A stretch of 64,000 nt of DNA from Bacillota bacterium (GCA_023428025.1 JAEYZN010000036.1:1-64000); one strand, 5' to 3'; positions 8,045 to 16,839 are shown, counted from the first letter of the stretch. The notes: generated by a model not told the origin, from the sequence alone. Made by a program: numbers and translations.

Positions 8045-8875
8045 ATGAGCCAGCGTGTAAAAGACTACATATGGATGACCGTGGGCGTGGGCATCGCGGT
8101 GGCGGGACTTAACCTGTTTCTGGTTCCCAACACCATCGCCGCAGGCGGTATCAGCGGCATCGCCACGATACTCTACCATCTGTTCAGTATCCCGCTTGGC
8201 CTCTCCATCGCCGTGCTCAACGTTCCGCTGTTCATATTCGGCTTCCGGCTGGTGGGTAAAAGCTTTGCGATCCGCACGGCCTATTCGCTCGCGCTTTACG
8301 TGCTGATCGCTGAAATCATCCCCGTTCCCGCCAGTCAGGATCATTTTCTGGGCTGCGTATACGGCGGCGTGCTGGTGGGCATCGGTATCGGCCTTGTCGT
8401 CCGCTCCGGAGGCAGCACGGGCGGCACCGACATGGCGGCCAAGATGCTCAGCGCGCGCATCAAATCGGTGGGTATCGGCACCTTCGTGTTCTGCATCGAT
8501 TTTGTGGTCATCGCCGCCGCAGGATTATTGTTCGAGCCGGAAGTCGCGCTGTATGCGCTGGCGTCGCTCTTCATCACATCCAAGCTCATCGACGCCATCA
8601 CCGTGGGACTGTCCGCCGCGAAAGCGTTTTATATCATATCCGCGAAGAATGACGAGATCGCCGCCGCCATTCTCGAAAAGCTACAGCGCGGCGTCACGTC
8701 TCTGGGCGCGAAAGGGGTTTACAGCGGGTGCGAGAAAAACGTGCTGCTCTGTGTGCTCCCCTGGCGCACCGAAGGTGTCCGGCTGAAAAAAATAGTCAGG
8801 GGCATAGACCCAAACGCCTTTGTGATCGTCGCGGATGTCAGCGAGGTGTTGGGCGAGGGTTTTGCTTCCCATTAA
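8045..8875 (+). CDS. YitT-family membrane protein (DUF161/DUF2179)
   Basis: 276 residues from ATG 8045, with GGGAGG 5 nt upstream; the frame is open to 7937 but that crosses the mazF terminator. Five to six membrane helices occupy the first 200 residues, including the family hallmark PNTIAAGGISGIATILY and the conserved RSGGSTGGTD loop. The C-terminal DUF2179 domain (about 195-270) is cytoplasmic. Function of the family is not established. Monocistronic. Confidence 0.9.
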   Translation: MSQRVKDYIWMTVGVGIAVAGLNLFLVPNTIAAGGISGIATILYHLFSIPLGLSIAVLNVPLFIFGFRLVGKSFAIRTAYSLALYVLIAEIIPVPASQDHFLGCVYGGVLVGIGIGLVVRSGGSTGGTDMAAKMLSARIKSVGIGTFVFCIDFVVIAAAGLLFEPEVALYALASLFITSKLIDAITVGLSAAKAFYIISAKNDEIAAAILEKLQRGVTSLGAKGVYSGCEKNVLLCVLPWRTEGVRLKKIVRGIDPNAFVIVADVSEVLGEGFASH

Positions 8876-8955
8876 TTTTTTCACTGACACCAGTTGTGTA
8901 ACTCTGTTGTTTGGGTTATTATTTTATAAAGTGAAGTGTTAGAGAGGAGCCATAC

Positions 8956-9510
8956 ATGTTTTCGACTGATAAAACAATGCCCTGGTGGCTGGTGGTGTTT
9001 ACGGGCGTATTGATACTCGCAGCGGGCATATTCCTCCTCGTGTCGCCGTCCGGCGGCCAGTCTGTGCTGATCTTCATCGTTGGCCTTGGCGTGCTTGTTT
9101 ACGGCCTGTATTGTCTGATCAAAGCGTTTCAGCACAAGAATAGCAACAGTATTTTTGTGCCCTATCTGGTGCACGGCATTCTTGACGTCGTATTGTTTCT
9201 ACTGATACTCATCATCCGCCCTTCGGCCAATCTGCTGGGGATCATCCTTGCCAGCTGGCTGATCGTTTTCGGCATATTCGGGCTGATCCATGGCCGGCAG
9301 GAAAACAACAGCCGCAAGACGCGCGTGAGTGCGTTGCTGGTGCTGATCGGCGTCGGATTTCTCATCATCCCGCTGGTGCTCACCATCAACCAGGTGGTGT
9401 TCCTTGGCATCATCGCACTGGTGCTGGGCATCATCCGCACGGCTCAGGGCATCATCTACAAGGTTCGTCTGGATCAGCGCACCTCGGGCGGCCGGTCGAA
9501 TATATACTGA
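8956..9510 (+). CDS. DUF308/HdeD-like membrane protein
   Basis: 184 residues with six predicted membrane helices in three pairs, typical of HdeD-like DUF308 proteins (for example WWLVVFTGVLILAAGIFLLV near the N-terminus). ATG 8956 is preceded by AGAGAGGAG. A short hydrophilic tail ends the protein. The role is unknown; HdeD itself is linked to acid stress in enterobacteria. Followed by its own terminator. Confidence 0.8.
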   Translation: MFSTDKTMPWWLVVFTGVLILAAGIFLLVSPSGGQSVLIFIVGLGVLVYGLYCLIKAFQHKNSNSIFVPYLVHGILDVVLFLLILIIRPSANLLGIILASWLIVFGIFGLIHGRQENNSRKTRVSALLVLIGVGFLIIPLVLTINQVVFLGIIALVLGIIRTAQGIIYKVRLDQRTSGGRSNIY

Positions 9511-9538
9511 TCTTTAATCCCCACCGGGCTGATTCATG

Positions 9539-9570
9539 AAAGTGTTCAATACTGTCATTGAACACTTTTT
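9539..9570 (+). terminator. Rho-independent terminator
   Basis: AAAGTGTTCAA pairs with TTGAACACTTT around an 8-nt loop, followed by T's; it separates the DUF308 gene from motAB. Confidence 0.85.
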
Positions 9571-9587
9571 AATTACTTATTATTCAT

Positions 9588-9614
9588 TAATGGTTTTTCC
9601 ATTTTAACCGATAA
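9588..9614 (+). promoter_or_regulatory. Sigma-D (flagellar)-type promoter of motAB
   Basis: TAAT at 9588-9591, a 15-nt spacer and ACCGATAA at 9607-9614 match the sigma-28 pattern TAAA-N15-GCCGATAA with one mismatch in each box, 35 nt before motA. Confidence 0.65.
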
Positions 9615-9648
9615 CTATTTTGAAGAAAGCAACCACGAGGTAGGGATA

Positions 9649-10497
9649 ATGGGAAAAGGTACAATCATCGGTATAATCGTTGGCTTTGGGGCACTGATAC
9701 TCGGCTTTGTGCTTGAACACGGCGACGTGATGTCTCTGTTTCTGTTAAGCCCAGCGATCATCGTGCTGGGCGGTACCGCGGGAGCCCTGATGGTATCATA
9801 TTCTGTCAGCGACGTCGCAAAAATACCCAAGCTTATCAAAACGGCGGCCTCCACGCCCAAGCAAACCTTGCAGGAAACCTTGAGTACGATACACGAATTG
9901 TCCGTCAGGATCAAAAAGGAAGGCCTGCTGGTGCTGGACCAGGTGGTTCGCGAAGAAGAATTCGCCAAAAAGAACGACCCGCTCCTTGTAAAGGGATTGA
10001 CCATGCTGATGGACGGCATGGACAAAAACGTTTTCCGCGACATATTGGAGAATGACGTCTATATCGACGATCAGATCAAGAAACGGGAAATTGCGTTGTT
10101 TGAATCCGCAGGCGGTTATTCACCCACATTGGGCATCATCGGCACGGTGCTGGGGCTCATTCAGGTGCTGGCCAACATGAGCACGCCCGAAGAGCTGGCA
10201 AAATCCATCGCCGTCGCCTTTGTGGCCACGCTGTACGGCGTCTGCTTCGCCAATCTGCTTTATCTGCCGATCGCCTCGAAGCTTTCACTTCGTCTCAAGA
10301 TGGAAAAGATCGAGAAGGACATGATCATTGACGGTCTGCTGGCCATGAATGATTTTGAAAATCCGACGGCGATCAAGGAAAGACTGACGCCTTACCTTCG
10401 CTTACAGGCGACTGGCAAGTCGGCCAAGAAGGATGACAGCACTAAGGCCGAAGTGAAGGAGGTTTCGCCCGGCCATGAGCAGACATCGAGACGATGA
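9649..10497 (+). CDS. motA: Flagellar motor stator protein MotA
   Basis: 282 residues with the four-helix MotA/PomA pattern: two N-terminal helices, a large cytoplasmic loop (about 55-155) and two further helices around YSPTLGIIGTVLGLIQVL and the following VAFVATLYGVCFANLLYL. MotA forms the ring around the MotB dimer and pushes the rotor using ion flow. Overlaps motB by 23 nt. No other flagellar gene is in the window, so this is a detached stator operon. Confidence 0.95.
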   Translation: MGKGTIIGIIVGFGALILGFVLEHGDVMSLFLLSPAIIVLGGTAGALMVSYSVSDVAKIPKLIKTAASTPKQTLQETLSTIHELSVRIKKEGLLVLDQVVREEEFAKKNDPLLVKGLTMLMDGMDKNVFRDILENDVYIDDQIKKREIALFESAGGYSPTLGIIGTVLGLIQVLANMSTPEELAKSIAVAFVATLYGVCFANLLYLPIASKLSLRLKMEKIEKDMIIDGLLAMNDFENPTAIKERLTPYLRLQATGKSAKKDDSTKAEVKEVSPGHEQTSRR

Positions 10498-11281
10498 TGA
10501 GCACAAAAAAGAAAACAGCGAGCGCTGGCTGCTGACATATTCGGATATGATCACGCTGCTGCTGGTGCTTTTTATCATGATGTATACCATCAGTAAAGTG
10601 GACCTCAACAGGTTTGACGCGCTTGCCAGCCAGTTCAGCATCGTGATGAACCCCAGCAGCCATACAGGATATTATGAGGCCAGCCCCAATTCCGGATCAG
10701 ATTCGGATGAGACCATATCGGATTATAATTATGCGGCATCAGTTCCCGCCCAATGGCCAGAGGCGTTATCCACACCCAGACCCTCCGCGGATACTGCCGA
10801 GGATGAGCTGCTTAAAAAAATACAGTCGCTCATTTCTTCTGACGGTTTATCCTCTTACGTAAGCGTCCATTCAGAAGAGCGCGGCATCATCGTCAGTCTG
10901 GTGGAAGGGCTGATGTTCCCTTCGGGATCAGCCAGTATCAACAAAGAAGCCCTGCCGGCACTGACGGAGCTGGCCTCCGTGGTCGCGTCTGTCGATAACT
11001 ATATACGCATCGAAGGGTCTACCGACGACGTGCCCATCCACTCTGCGCAGTATGAGTCCAACTGGGAGCTGGCATCCCAGCGCGCCATCAACGTCGCCGA
11101 GCTGTTTTTCAACCAGGGCGTGGACCCCACGCGCGTCTCCGTGACCAGCTACGGTGAATACCGTCCCGTGGCTCCCAACGATACCGAAGATCACAAACAG
11201 CTGAACCGGCGTGTTGACATCGTATTTCTGGACAGGAGCCTCAACGTATACGAACCTGAAACCGCGGCGGAATCAAATTGA
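10475..11281 (+). CDS. motB: Flagellar motor stator protein MotB
   Basis: 268 residues: a short basic N-terminus, a single membrane helix with the ion-binding Asp in TYSDMITLLLVLF (Asp near residue 28), a low-complexity periplasmic linker (about 55-110) and an OmpA-like peptidoglycan-binding domain (about 135-255) with the IEGSTDDVPI and ELASQRAINVAELF motifs. Start ATG 10475 lies inside motA with AAGGAGG upstream. It anchors the stator to the wall and conducts ions with MotA. Confidence 0.95.
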   Translation: MSRHRDDDEHKKENSERWLLTYSDMITLLLVLFIMMYTISKVDLNRFDALASQFSIVMNPSSHTGYYEASPNSGSDSDETISDYNYAASVPAQWPEALSTPRPSADTAEDELLKKIQSLISSDGLSSYVSVHSEERGIIVSLVEGLMFPSGSASINKEALPALTELASVVASVDNYIRIEGSTDDVPIHSAQYESNWELASQRAINVAELFFNQGVDPTRVSVTSYGEYRPVAPNDTEDHKQLNRRVDIVFLDRSLNVYEPETAAESN

Positions 11282-11310
11282 TTGACAATAATTCGTCGTT
11301 GGCATATAAT
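11282..11310 (+). promoter_or_regulatory. Promoter of the thrS leader
   Basis: Perfect TTGACA (11282-11287), a 17-nt spacer and perfect TATAAT (11305-11310), starting right after the motB stop. Confidence 0.85.
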
Positions 11311-11316
11311 AATCCA

Positions 11317-11572
11317 CAATCACCAGCAGGATAAGTAGCGGTTGATCTCAAGCGCATCAAGAGACGCGCACACCATGGGCTGAAAGTGTGCCGGGCGCGA
11401 TCATCAGTGAAACCACCTGCGGGTTTTAACGGGGTGGCGCCCATATCCGCCGAAAAGCTGCCATTGATCAATGGAAGATGGGTGGAACCGCGGTTGAACA
11501 ATCGTCCCATGCACGTATTAAAGTGCATGGGTTTTTTATTTTAAACATATAGGGACTGAAAGGACTTAGGCT
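11317..11572 (+). ncRNA. T-box leader RNA controlling thrS
   Basis: The conserved T-box sequence GGGTGGAACCGCGG is at 11480-11493 and is followed by a terminator (CCCATGCAC, 11506-11514, paired with GTGCATGGG, 11523-11531, then T's). Stem I spans roughly 11325-11440, and the sequence GAAACCAC at 11409-11416 places an ACC threonine codon in the expected specifier position. Uncharged tRNA-Thr would stabilise the antiterminator and switch on thrS. The specifier assignment is inferred, not folded. Confidence 0.9.
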
Positions 11573-13504
11573 ATGAATATCACACTGGCAAACGGAGAGA
11601 GCAGGGAGTTCAAAAACGGCATGAGTGCGCTGGATATCGCGGCGGCCATATCGAACAAGCTCGCCAAAAAGGCGCTGGCGGCGCGTATAGACGGCGTTGT
11701 CCGTGATCTGACCACGATCATTGACAGCGACAGCCGTCTGGAGATACTGACATTTGAGGACGAAGCGGGCAAGAAGGCGCTGTGGCACACCGCGTCCCAT
11801 ATCATGGCGCAAGCGGTGAAGAGGCTGTTCCCCTCCGCGAAGCTCGCCATCGGCCCCGCGATAGACACCGGCTATTATTACGACTTCGACGTGGAAAAAC
11901 CGTTCGACGCGTCGGACCTGGAGCGCATCGAGGCCGAAATGAAACGCATCGTGGAGGCGGACATCAAGCTGGAGCGGTTTGAGCTGCCGCGCGAAGCCGC
12001 GCTGGCGTTCACGAAGGATGAGCCGTACAAGCAGGAGCTTATCCGTGACCTGCCGGAAGACGCGGTGATCAGCTTCTACCGTCAGGATGAGTTTACAGAC
12101 CTGTGCGCGGGCCCGCACCTGCCCTCCACGGGCAAGGTCAAGGCGTTCAAGCTGCTGTCCATCGCGGGCGCATACTGGCGCGGCAACGAAAAGAACAAGA
12201 TGCTCTCGCGCATATACGGCACGGCGTTTGAGAAGCAGGAGGAGCTGGCCGTTTACCTGCAGCAGCTCAAGGAAGCGCGCGAGCGCGACCACAACAAGCT
12301 GGGCCGCGAGCTGAAGTATTTCACCACTGTGGATGCGGTGGGCCAGGGCCTGCCGCTGCTGATGCCCAAGGGCGCCAAGGCGATCCAGATACTGTCGCGG
12401 TTTGTGGAGGACGAGGAGGAAGCCCGCGGTTACACGCTGGTGCGCACCCCGCTGATGGCCAAAAGCGACCTCTACAAGATTTCCGGCCACTGGGATCACT
12501 ATCAGGACGGCATGTTCGTATTGGGCGACGAGAAGAAGGGTGAAGAGGTGCTGGCACTGCGCCCCATGGACTGCCCGTTCCAGTTCATGATTTATAATTC
12601 TGAGCTGCACAGCTACCGCGAGCTGCCCATCCGCTACAGCGAAAACGCCACGCTGTTCCGCAACGAGGCGTCCGGCGAGATGCACGGCCTGATCCGTGTG
12701 CGCCAGTTCACGCTGGCCGACGCGCACATCATCTGCCGCCCGGACCAGGTGGCGGAGGAGTTCAAGAACGTGGTGGATCTGATCCAGTACATGATGAAGT
12801 GCATCGGCGTTCAGGACGATATCAAATACCGCTTCTCCAAATGGGACCCGAACAACACGGAGAAATACATCAACGACCCGCAGGCCTGGGAAACCACGCA
12901 GCGGCTGATGAAGGGCATCCTCGACGAGATCGGCCTCGATTACACGGAGGCGGACGGCGAGGCCGCGTTCTACGGCCCCAAGCTGGACCTGCAGTTCAAG
13001 AATGTGTTCGGCAAGGAGGACACGTTGTTCACGGTGCAGATCGACTTCGCGCTGCCCACCCGTTTCGACATGCACTACATCGACAGCAACGGCGACAAAC
13101 AGCGTCCGTACGTCATCCACCGCTCGTCCATCGGCTGCTACGAGCGCACGCTGGCGATGCTGATCGAGAAATACGCAGGCGCGCTGCCGCTGTGGATTGC
13201 GCCCGAACAGGTGCGCCTGATGTCCATCACCGACCGCAGCCTGCCTTATTTGCAGGAGTGGGCAAAAAAACTGCGCGCGGCTGGCGTACGCGTGACGGTG
13301 GACGACCGCAGCGAGAAGATCGGCTACAAGATCCGCGAGGGGCGCTTCGAGCGCATCCCGTACATGGTCGTCGCGGGCGACAACGAGGTGGATAAGGGCA
13401 CGCTCGCCATCCGCAAGCGCGGCGTGGGCGACCTTGGCGAGATGGAAGGCGACGCGTTTATGGAAACGCTGCTCCGGGAGATCAGGGAGAAAACGATCCT
13501 CTAG
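11573..13504 (+). CDS. thrS: Threonyl-tRNA synthetase
   Basis: 643 residues, normal length for bacterial ThrRS. Order: TGS domain (1-60), editing/SAD domain (about 65-220) with the HTASHIMAQ zinc-type motif, class II catalytic core (about 240-535) with the zinc-binding Cys in MDCPFQ, His in DAHIICRP and His in IHRSSIG, and anticodon-binding domain (about 540-640). Charges tRNA-Thr. Directly downstream of its T-box leader. Confidence 0.97.
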   Translation: MNITLANGESREFKNGMSALDIAAAISNKLAKKALAARIDGVVRDLTTIIDSDSRLEILTFEDEAGKKALWHTASHIMAQAVKRLFPSAKLAIGPAIDTGYYYDFDVEKPFDASDLERIEAEMKRIVEADIKLERFELPREAALAFTKDEPYKQELIRDLPEDAVISFYRQDEFTDLCAGPHLPSTGKVKAFKLLSIAGAYWRGNEKNKMLSRIYGTAFEKQEELAVYLQQLKEARERDHNKLGRELKYFTTVDAVGQGLPLLMPKGAKAIQILSRFVEDEEEARGYTLVRTPLMAKSDLYKISGHWDHYQDGMFVLGDEKKGEEVLALRPMDCPFQFMIYNSELHSYRELPIRYSENATLFRNEASGEMHGLIRVRQFTLADAHIICRPDQVAEEFKNVVDLIQYMMKCIGVQDDIKYRFSKWDPNNTEKYINDPQAWETTQRLMKGILDEIGLDYTEADGEAAFYGPKLDLQFKNVFGKEDTLFTVQIDFALPTRFDMHYIDSNGDKQRPYVIHRSSIGCYERTLAMLIEKYAGALPLWIAPEQVRLMSITDRSLPYLQEWAKKLRAAGVRVTVDDRSEKIGYKIREGRFERIPYMVVAGDNEVDKGTLAIRKRGVGDLGEMEGDAFMETLLREIREKTIL

Positions 13505-13585
13505 CTTACTTATATAACACAGCAGCAGGGAGCGCGCTTTCGGGCGCGCTCTTATGGTATCCGCATTTTTAGACAGGGAGGGGCC

Positions 13586-14073
13586 ATGGAGAAAGAGATC
13601 ATACGCGCTGTGCTTTTTGACGAGCTGGGCGCATGTACCGGGGTCATCCGAAACAGCTTTGCCACCGTTGCCGCCGACTTTGGCCTGACCGGGGACAACT
13701 GCCCCACCAACGGCGCATTCCTCCGCACGGAGCGGCTGGCGTCCGAATGGAACCGGGGCAACCGGATAATCGGGCTGTTGCGGATGATATGTTGGCCGGT
13801 TTCGTGCAGCTGTCGCAGAAGGACGGCGGCGTGTTCGAGCTTGGCAAGCTCGCCGTGCTGCCGGACTACCGGCACCTGGGGTTTGGCGTCCGGCTGCTGG
13901 AACACGCGTGCGGCATCGTGCGCAGCATGGGCGGAGGCCTCATCACCATCGGCATCATTGAGGAAAACACGGTGCTGAAGAACTGGTATGCGGCACATGG
14001 CTTCGTGCACACCGGCACCAAATTGTTCCCGCACCTGCCGTTCACGGTCGGGTTCATGGAGCTTACGATATAG
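13586..14073 (+). pseudogene. GNAT-family acetyltransferase interrupted by a frameshift
   Basis: The first frame starts at ATG 13586 (GGAGGGG upstream) and reads MEKEIIRAVLFDELGACTGV through about 13770. The second half continues in the -1 frame with ADDMLAGFVQLSQKDGGVFE and the acetyl-CoA-binding motif LPDYRHLGFGVRLLEHA, ending at 14073. Joining the frames gives one GNAT protein of about 160 residues. The shift lies between about 13760 and 13790, and one missing base explains it. It may be a genuine mutation or a sequencing error; a programmed shift is unlikely because no slippery heptamer is apparent. Confidence 0.8.
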
Positions 14074-14239
14074 CGTCTGGCCAGCTTCCTCATAATGGCA
14101 GCTAAACCCGCATTCCCATTTAACGCGTTAATTTCATCAGCTTTTTTGAAATAGCCCCGTCAAGGGCCCGGAAAAGACGTCCTGCCCTCAGACTGGAAGC
14201 CGTCATTGCCGGTGAAGCTGAATAAACCGCCCCAACAAA

Positions 14240-14280
14240 AAAGGACGCTGAGATCACATCCCGCGTCCTTTCATTATTTT
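14240..14280. terminator. Bidirectional terminator
   Basis: AAAGGACGC (14240-14248) pairs with GCGTCCTTT (14263-14271), with an A run on the left and T's on the right, so it can serve the minus-strand gene ending at 14285. The 14074-14239 stretch before it holds nothing recognisable. Confidence 0.7.
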
Positions 14281-14284
14281 TGCT

Positions 14285-15046
14285 TTACTGCTGGCCCGCC
14301 GCCGTCAGCACATACCGTTTGTGCTCCTTGTCCTCGAAGCCCAGCACGTCCGACGTGCTGCCCGAGAAGTACAGGCACACATGCCCGGTCATGCCGTTGT
14401 CCGCGATCGTGTCCGCTCCGTCCGTATGGCCCAGCAGCGACGCCGCGTAAACCTTGTCGCCCACCGTCACCAGCACGGCGCGTTTCTCCCATGTGGGCTC
14501 GCCGCCGAAGCACTGGAGGAAGGCGTCATAGGCCGTCGCGTCAGACGTCTCCACGTCCGCATGGCCTGTCCCGCCGGAACGGATCACCGAGAAGGATGTG
14601 CCGGAATTGAAGTCGGTGACCGTGAACGTCGTCCCCACGGGGATCTCCGCGTTGACCACGGTGGACCAGTCCGCCGCCTCGCCGAAGGAGGGATTGCCCT
14701 GAAGCTCCGGCCCGGTTTTCACCACGATGTTGGCCGCCTTGGGCTTTCTGACCGCGTCCATGGCAAACAGCTTGTCGTACGTCATCTCGCCCACGCGTCC
14801 ATCGGCGTCCAGGCCGTTGTTGGTCTGGAATTCGACGACCGCCGACTGCGTCATGCCTTTATACATACCGGTGGGGCGATAATTCAGATAACCGAGGTCC
14901 CTCAGGCGCATCTGAACCCTGAAAACCGCCGCGCCGCTGTCGTCCTGCTTGAGCATCACAAAACCCTCGGGCGCGCCCAGCGATACCGGCACGCCGATCG
15001 AGAAGACGAGCACGACCACAAGCAGGATCAGCGTTATTTTCTTCAT
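14285..15046 (-). CDS. Secreted protein with peptidoglycan-binding domain
   Basis: 253 residues from ATG 15046, where the protein begins with a clear signal peptide (MKKITLILLVVVLVFSIGVP, cleavage near residue 25). A PG_binding_1 domain follows (about 30-90; SGAAVFRVQMRLRDLGYLNY and the VVEFQTNNGLDADG repeat). The C-terminal half (about 105-245) has a beta-rich domain with SVIRSGGTGHADVET and conserved Trp/Gly residues, seen in clostridial wall proteins but without assigned activity. A GTG at 15058 is in frame but has no usable ribosome binding site. Confidence 0.82.
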   Translation of the reverse strand: MKKITLILLVVVLVFSIGVPVSLGAPEGFVMLKQDDSGAAVFRVQMRLRDLGYLNYRPTGMYKGMTQSAVVEFQTNNGLDADGRVGEMTYDKLFAMDAVRKPKAANIVVKTGPELQGNPSFGEAADWSTVVNAEIPVGTTFTVTDFNSGTSFSVIRSGGTGHADVETSDATAYDAFLQCFGGEPTWEKRAVLVTVGDKVYAASLLGHTDGADTIADNGMTGHVCLYFSGSTSDVLGFEDKEHKRYVLTAAGQQ

Positions 15047-15110
15047 ATGCAGGATCACTTCCCATTAGTTTTTTCTTATCATACCACGGCTTGTCCGAAA
15101 AGTACAGAGT

Positions 15111-16583
15111 TTAGCCCTTTTGCGCATCTATCGATGACAGGTACGCGTCATATCCGCCCTCGAAAGCGCGTGTCTTGCCGTCTTCGATGCGGATGATCCG
15201 GTCCGCCACGGCGGAGATGAACGCCCGGTCGTGCGAGGCGAACAGCACCGCGCCCGGGTAAGCCGCCAGCACGTCCGTGAGCGCCTCCCGCGAGGCGATA
15301 TCCAGAAAGTTCGTCGGCTCATCCAGTATCAGCAGGTTGAAATCGCTCAGCACCACGCGCGCCAGCGCCAGCTTCAGGCGCTCGCCGCCGCTTAAAACGC
15401 CCGCCGGGTGATGCAGCTCATCCCGCCGGAACAACAGCCGGGCGAGGATAGTGCGCACAAACGTCTCGTCGTACACCGCATGCGCCATCGCGTTCTGCAG
15501 TATGCTTTCATTGTCGTCAAGGCCGCCGGTATCCTGCCGGTAGTAGCCGATCTTCAGGCCCGCGCACGCGTTGATCCCCTCGCCCCGTTCCGCAATGAGG
15601 TTTAGCAGCGTCGTTTTGCCCGCGCCGTTCGGCCCGATCAGCGCCGTCTTCTGCCCATTGGGTATCGTGAAACGGCAATTGTCCAGTATCAAGCGTTCCC
15701 CGTATCTCACCGTCACGTCGTCCGCGCTGACCAGCACCGGGTTGTGCAGCGCGCCGGAGCGTATGTCGAACGCGATCGGCTTCTGGCGCCACGGCCTGTC
15801 CACCTTCTCCAGCTGCTCCAGCCGGCTTTTTGCCGCCTTGGCGGCGCGGTCCAGCTTCTCCTTCTGCTTCTGCCCGCCCATCTTGTGCAGCCGCGCTTCC
15901 GAGTTGCCCATGCGCTTGGGCGTTTTTTTGACGCCGGCAGACTGCCGGGCTTTCTCCGCGGCCACCTGTCCCAGCCGTTCACGCTCGGCAGCGTACGCGT
16001 CATACCGCGACTGCCGCTCCGCTTTCTCGCGCTCCTTCTGGTCGAGATAGTCGTCGAAGCCGCAGGAATACAGCGTGAATTCACCGCCGTCCAGATCCAG
16101 CATCTTGTTGCACACGTTCGAAAGCAGCATCCGGTCGTGCGATATCAGCAGCAGAGCGCCGTGAAACGCGCACAGCATGCTCTCCAGCTGCTCGATGCCG
16201 TCCATGTCAAGGTTGGTCGTCGGCTCGTCGGCCAGCAGCAGGTCCGGCCGGTCCGCGAACGCGGCGGCGATCAGCGCCTTGGTGCGCTCTCCCCCGCTGT
16301 GCGTGCCGTCCAGCGCGAAGCCCATCCGTTCCGCCGCACGTGCGTCAGCTGCCTCATCCTCCGGCGTCCCCAGCTGCGGGATAACGCCGACCTGCCCCCT
16401 CACCGTGATACGCCCGGCGTCCGGCTGTTCCTCGCCCGTGATGAGGCGTAGCAGCGTCGTTTTGCCCGCCCCGTTGGCGCCCACCACCGCGACTTTATCG
16501 CCCTCATAGACCGCCAGCCGCTCCAGCGAGAACAGCTTCCTTGTCCCATAGCTCATTTCCAGTTTGTTTATTTCCAGTAACAA
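15111..16583 (-). CDS. ABC-F family ATPase, antibiotic-resistance (ribosome protection) type
   Basis: 490 residues with two ATP-binding cassettes and no membrane segment. Cassette 1 has VGANGAGKTT, the signature THSGGERTK and LLADEPTTNLD; cassette 2 has IGPNGAGKTT, LSGGERLKLALA and LILDEPTNFLD. The charged inter-domain linker (about 190-265, rich in Lys/Arg/Glu) is the part that reaches into the ribosome in Lsa/Vga/VmlR-type proteins. The start is TTG 16583 with AAAGGAG 9 nt upstream. A transcription attenuator in the leader fits drug-induced expression of a resistance-type ABC-F. Drug spectrum cannot be read from sequence. Confidence 0.88.
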   Translation of the reverse strand: MLLEINKLEMSYGTRKLFSLERLAVYEGDKVAVVGANGAGKTTLLRLITGEEQPDAGRITVRGQVGVIPQLGTPEDEAADARAAERMGFALDGTHSGGERTKALIAAAFADRPDLLLADEPTTNLDMDGIEQLESMLCAFHGALLLISHDRMLLSNVCNKMLDLDGGEFTLYSCGFDDYLDQKEREKAERQSRYDAYAAERERLGQVAAEKARQSAGVKKTPKRMGNSEARLHKMGGQKQKEKLDRAAKAAKSRLEQLEKVDRPWRQKPIAFDIRSGALHNPVLVSADDVTVRYGERLILDNCRFTIPNGQKTALIGPNGAGKTTLLNLIAERGEGINACAGLKIGYYRQDTGGLDDNESILQNAMAHAVYDETFVRTILARLLFRRDELHHPAGVLSGGERLKLALARVVLSDFNLLILDEPTNFLDIASREALTDVLAAYPGAVLFASHDRAFISAVADRIIRIEDGKTRAFEGGYDAYLSSIDAQKG

Positions 16584-16611
16584 AAAAATCCACTCCTTTA
16601 CAGAGAGGATT
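16582..16611 (-). terminator. Leader terminator overlapping the ABC-F start
   Basis: On the minus strand AATCC-T-CTC pairs with GAG-T-GGATT around a 7-nt loop, followed directly by seven T's (16588-16582). The stem contains the ribosome binding site AAAGGAG, and the T run ends in the TTG start codon, so the hairpin can stop transcription and also hide the initiation site. Confidence 0.65.
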
Positions 16612-16730
16612 ACGGCATGCGCGCATACCTTTACGCGGACAATATTCCCGCCTTGTTTTCTATATTTGCATACAGTAATCCCTCAAAATCGGCCATAAGC
16701 CCTTCAATTGTCGGATTACTGTCTCTTCAT
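16607..16730 (-). promoter_or_regulatory. Ribosome-sensing attenuator leader of the ABC-F gene
   Basis: Three alternating segments are seen on the minus strand: 1, ACAGTAATCC (16722-16713); 2, GGATTACTGTATGC (16681-16668); 3, GCATGCCGTAATCC (16620-16607). 1 pairs perfectly with 2 over 10 bp, and 2 pairs with 3 over 14 positions with one mismatch and one G-U. 3 is also the left arm of the terminator. A tiny ORF, MKRQ and stop (16730-16716), preceded by AAAAAGGAG 13 nt upstream, ends inside segment 1. A ribosome stalled there would free segment 2 to capture 3 and prevent termination. A weak promoter (TTGACA at 16795-16790, TACGGT at 16772-16767) precedes it. Confidence 0.7.
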
Positions 16731-16839
16731 CGGCTGATCGATACTCCTTTTTGTTTTGCTGCTAATACCGTACCAGCTTTAAATCTCAATGTCAAGGATG
16801 AAAGCTTCAAAGCGAAAATGCCACATTCCCAGTGGGATT

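Noticed and set aside
11468..13120. 550-codon minus-strand ORF
   Set aside because: Shadow of thrS on the opposite strand; no ribosome binding site or family similarity, His/Arg-rich composition typical of GC-rich antisense frames.
13750..13800. Programmed frameshift in the acetyltransferase
   Set aside because: No slippery heptamer with a following pseudoknot or internal ribosome binding site was seen; a simple one-base loss explains it.
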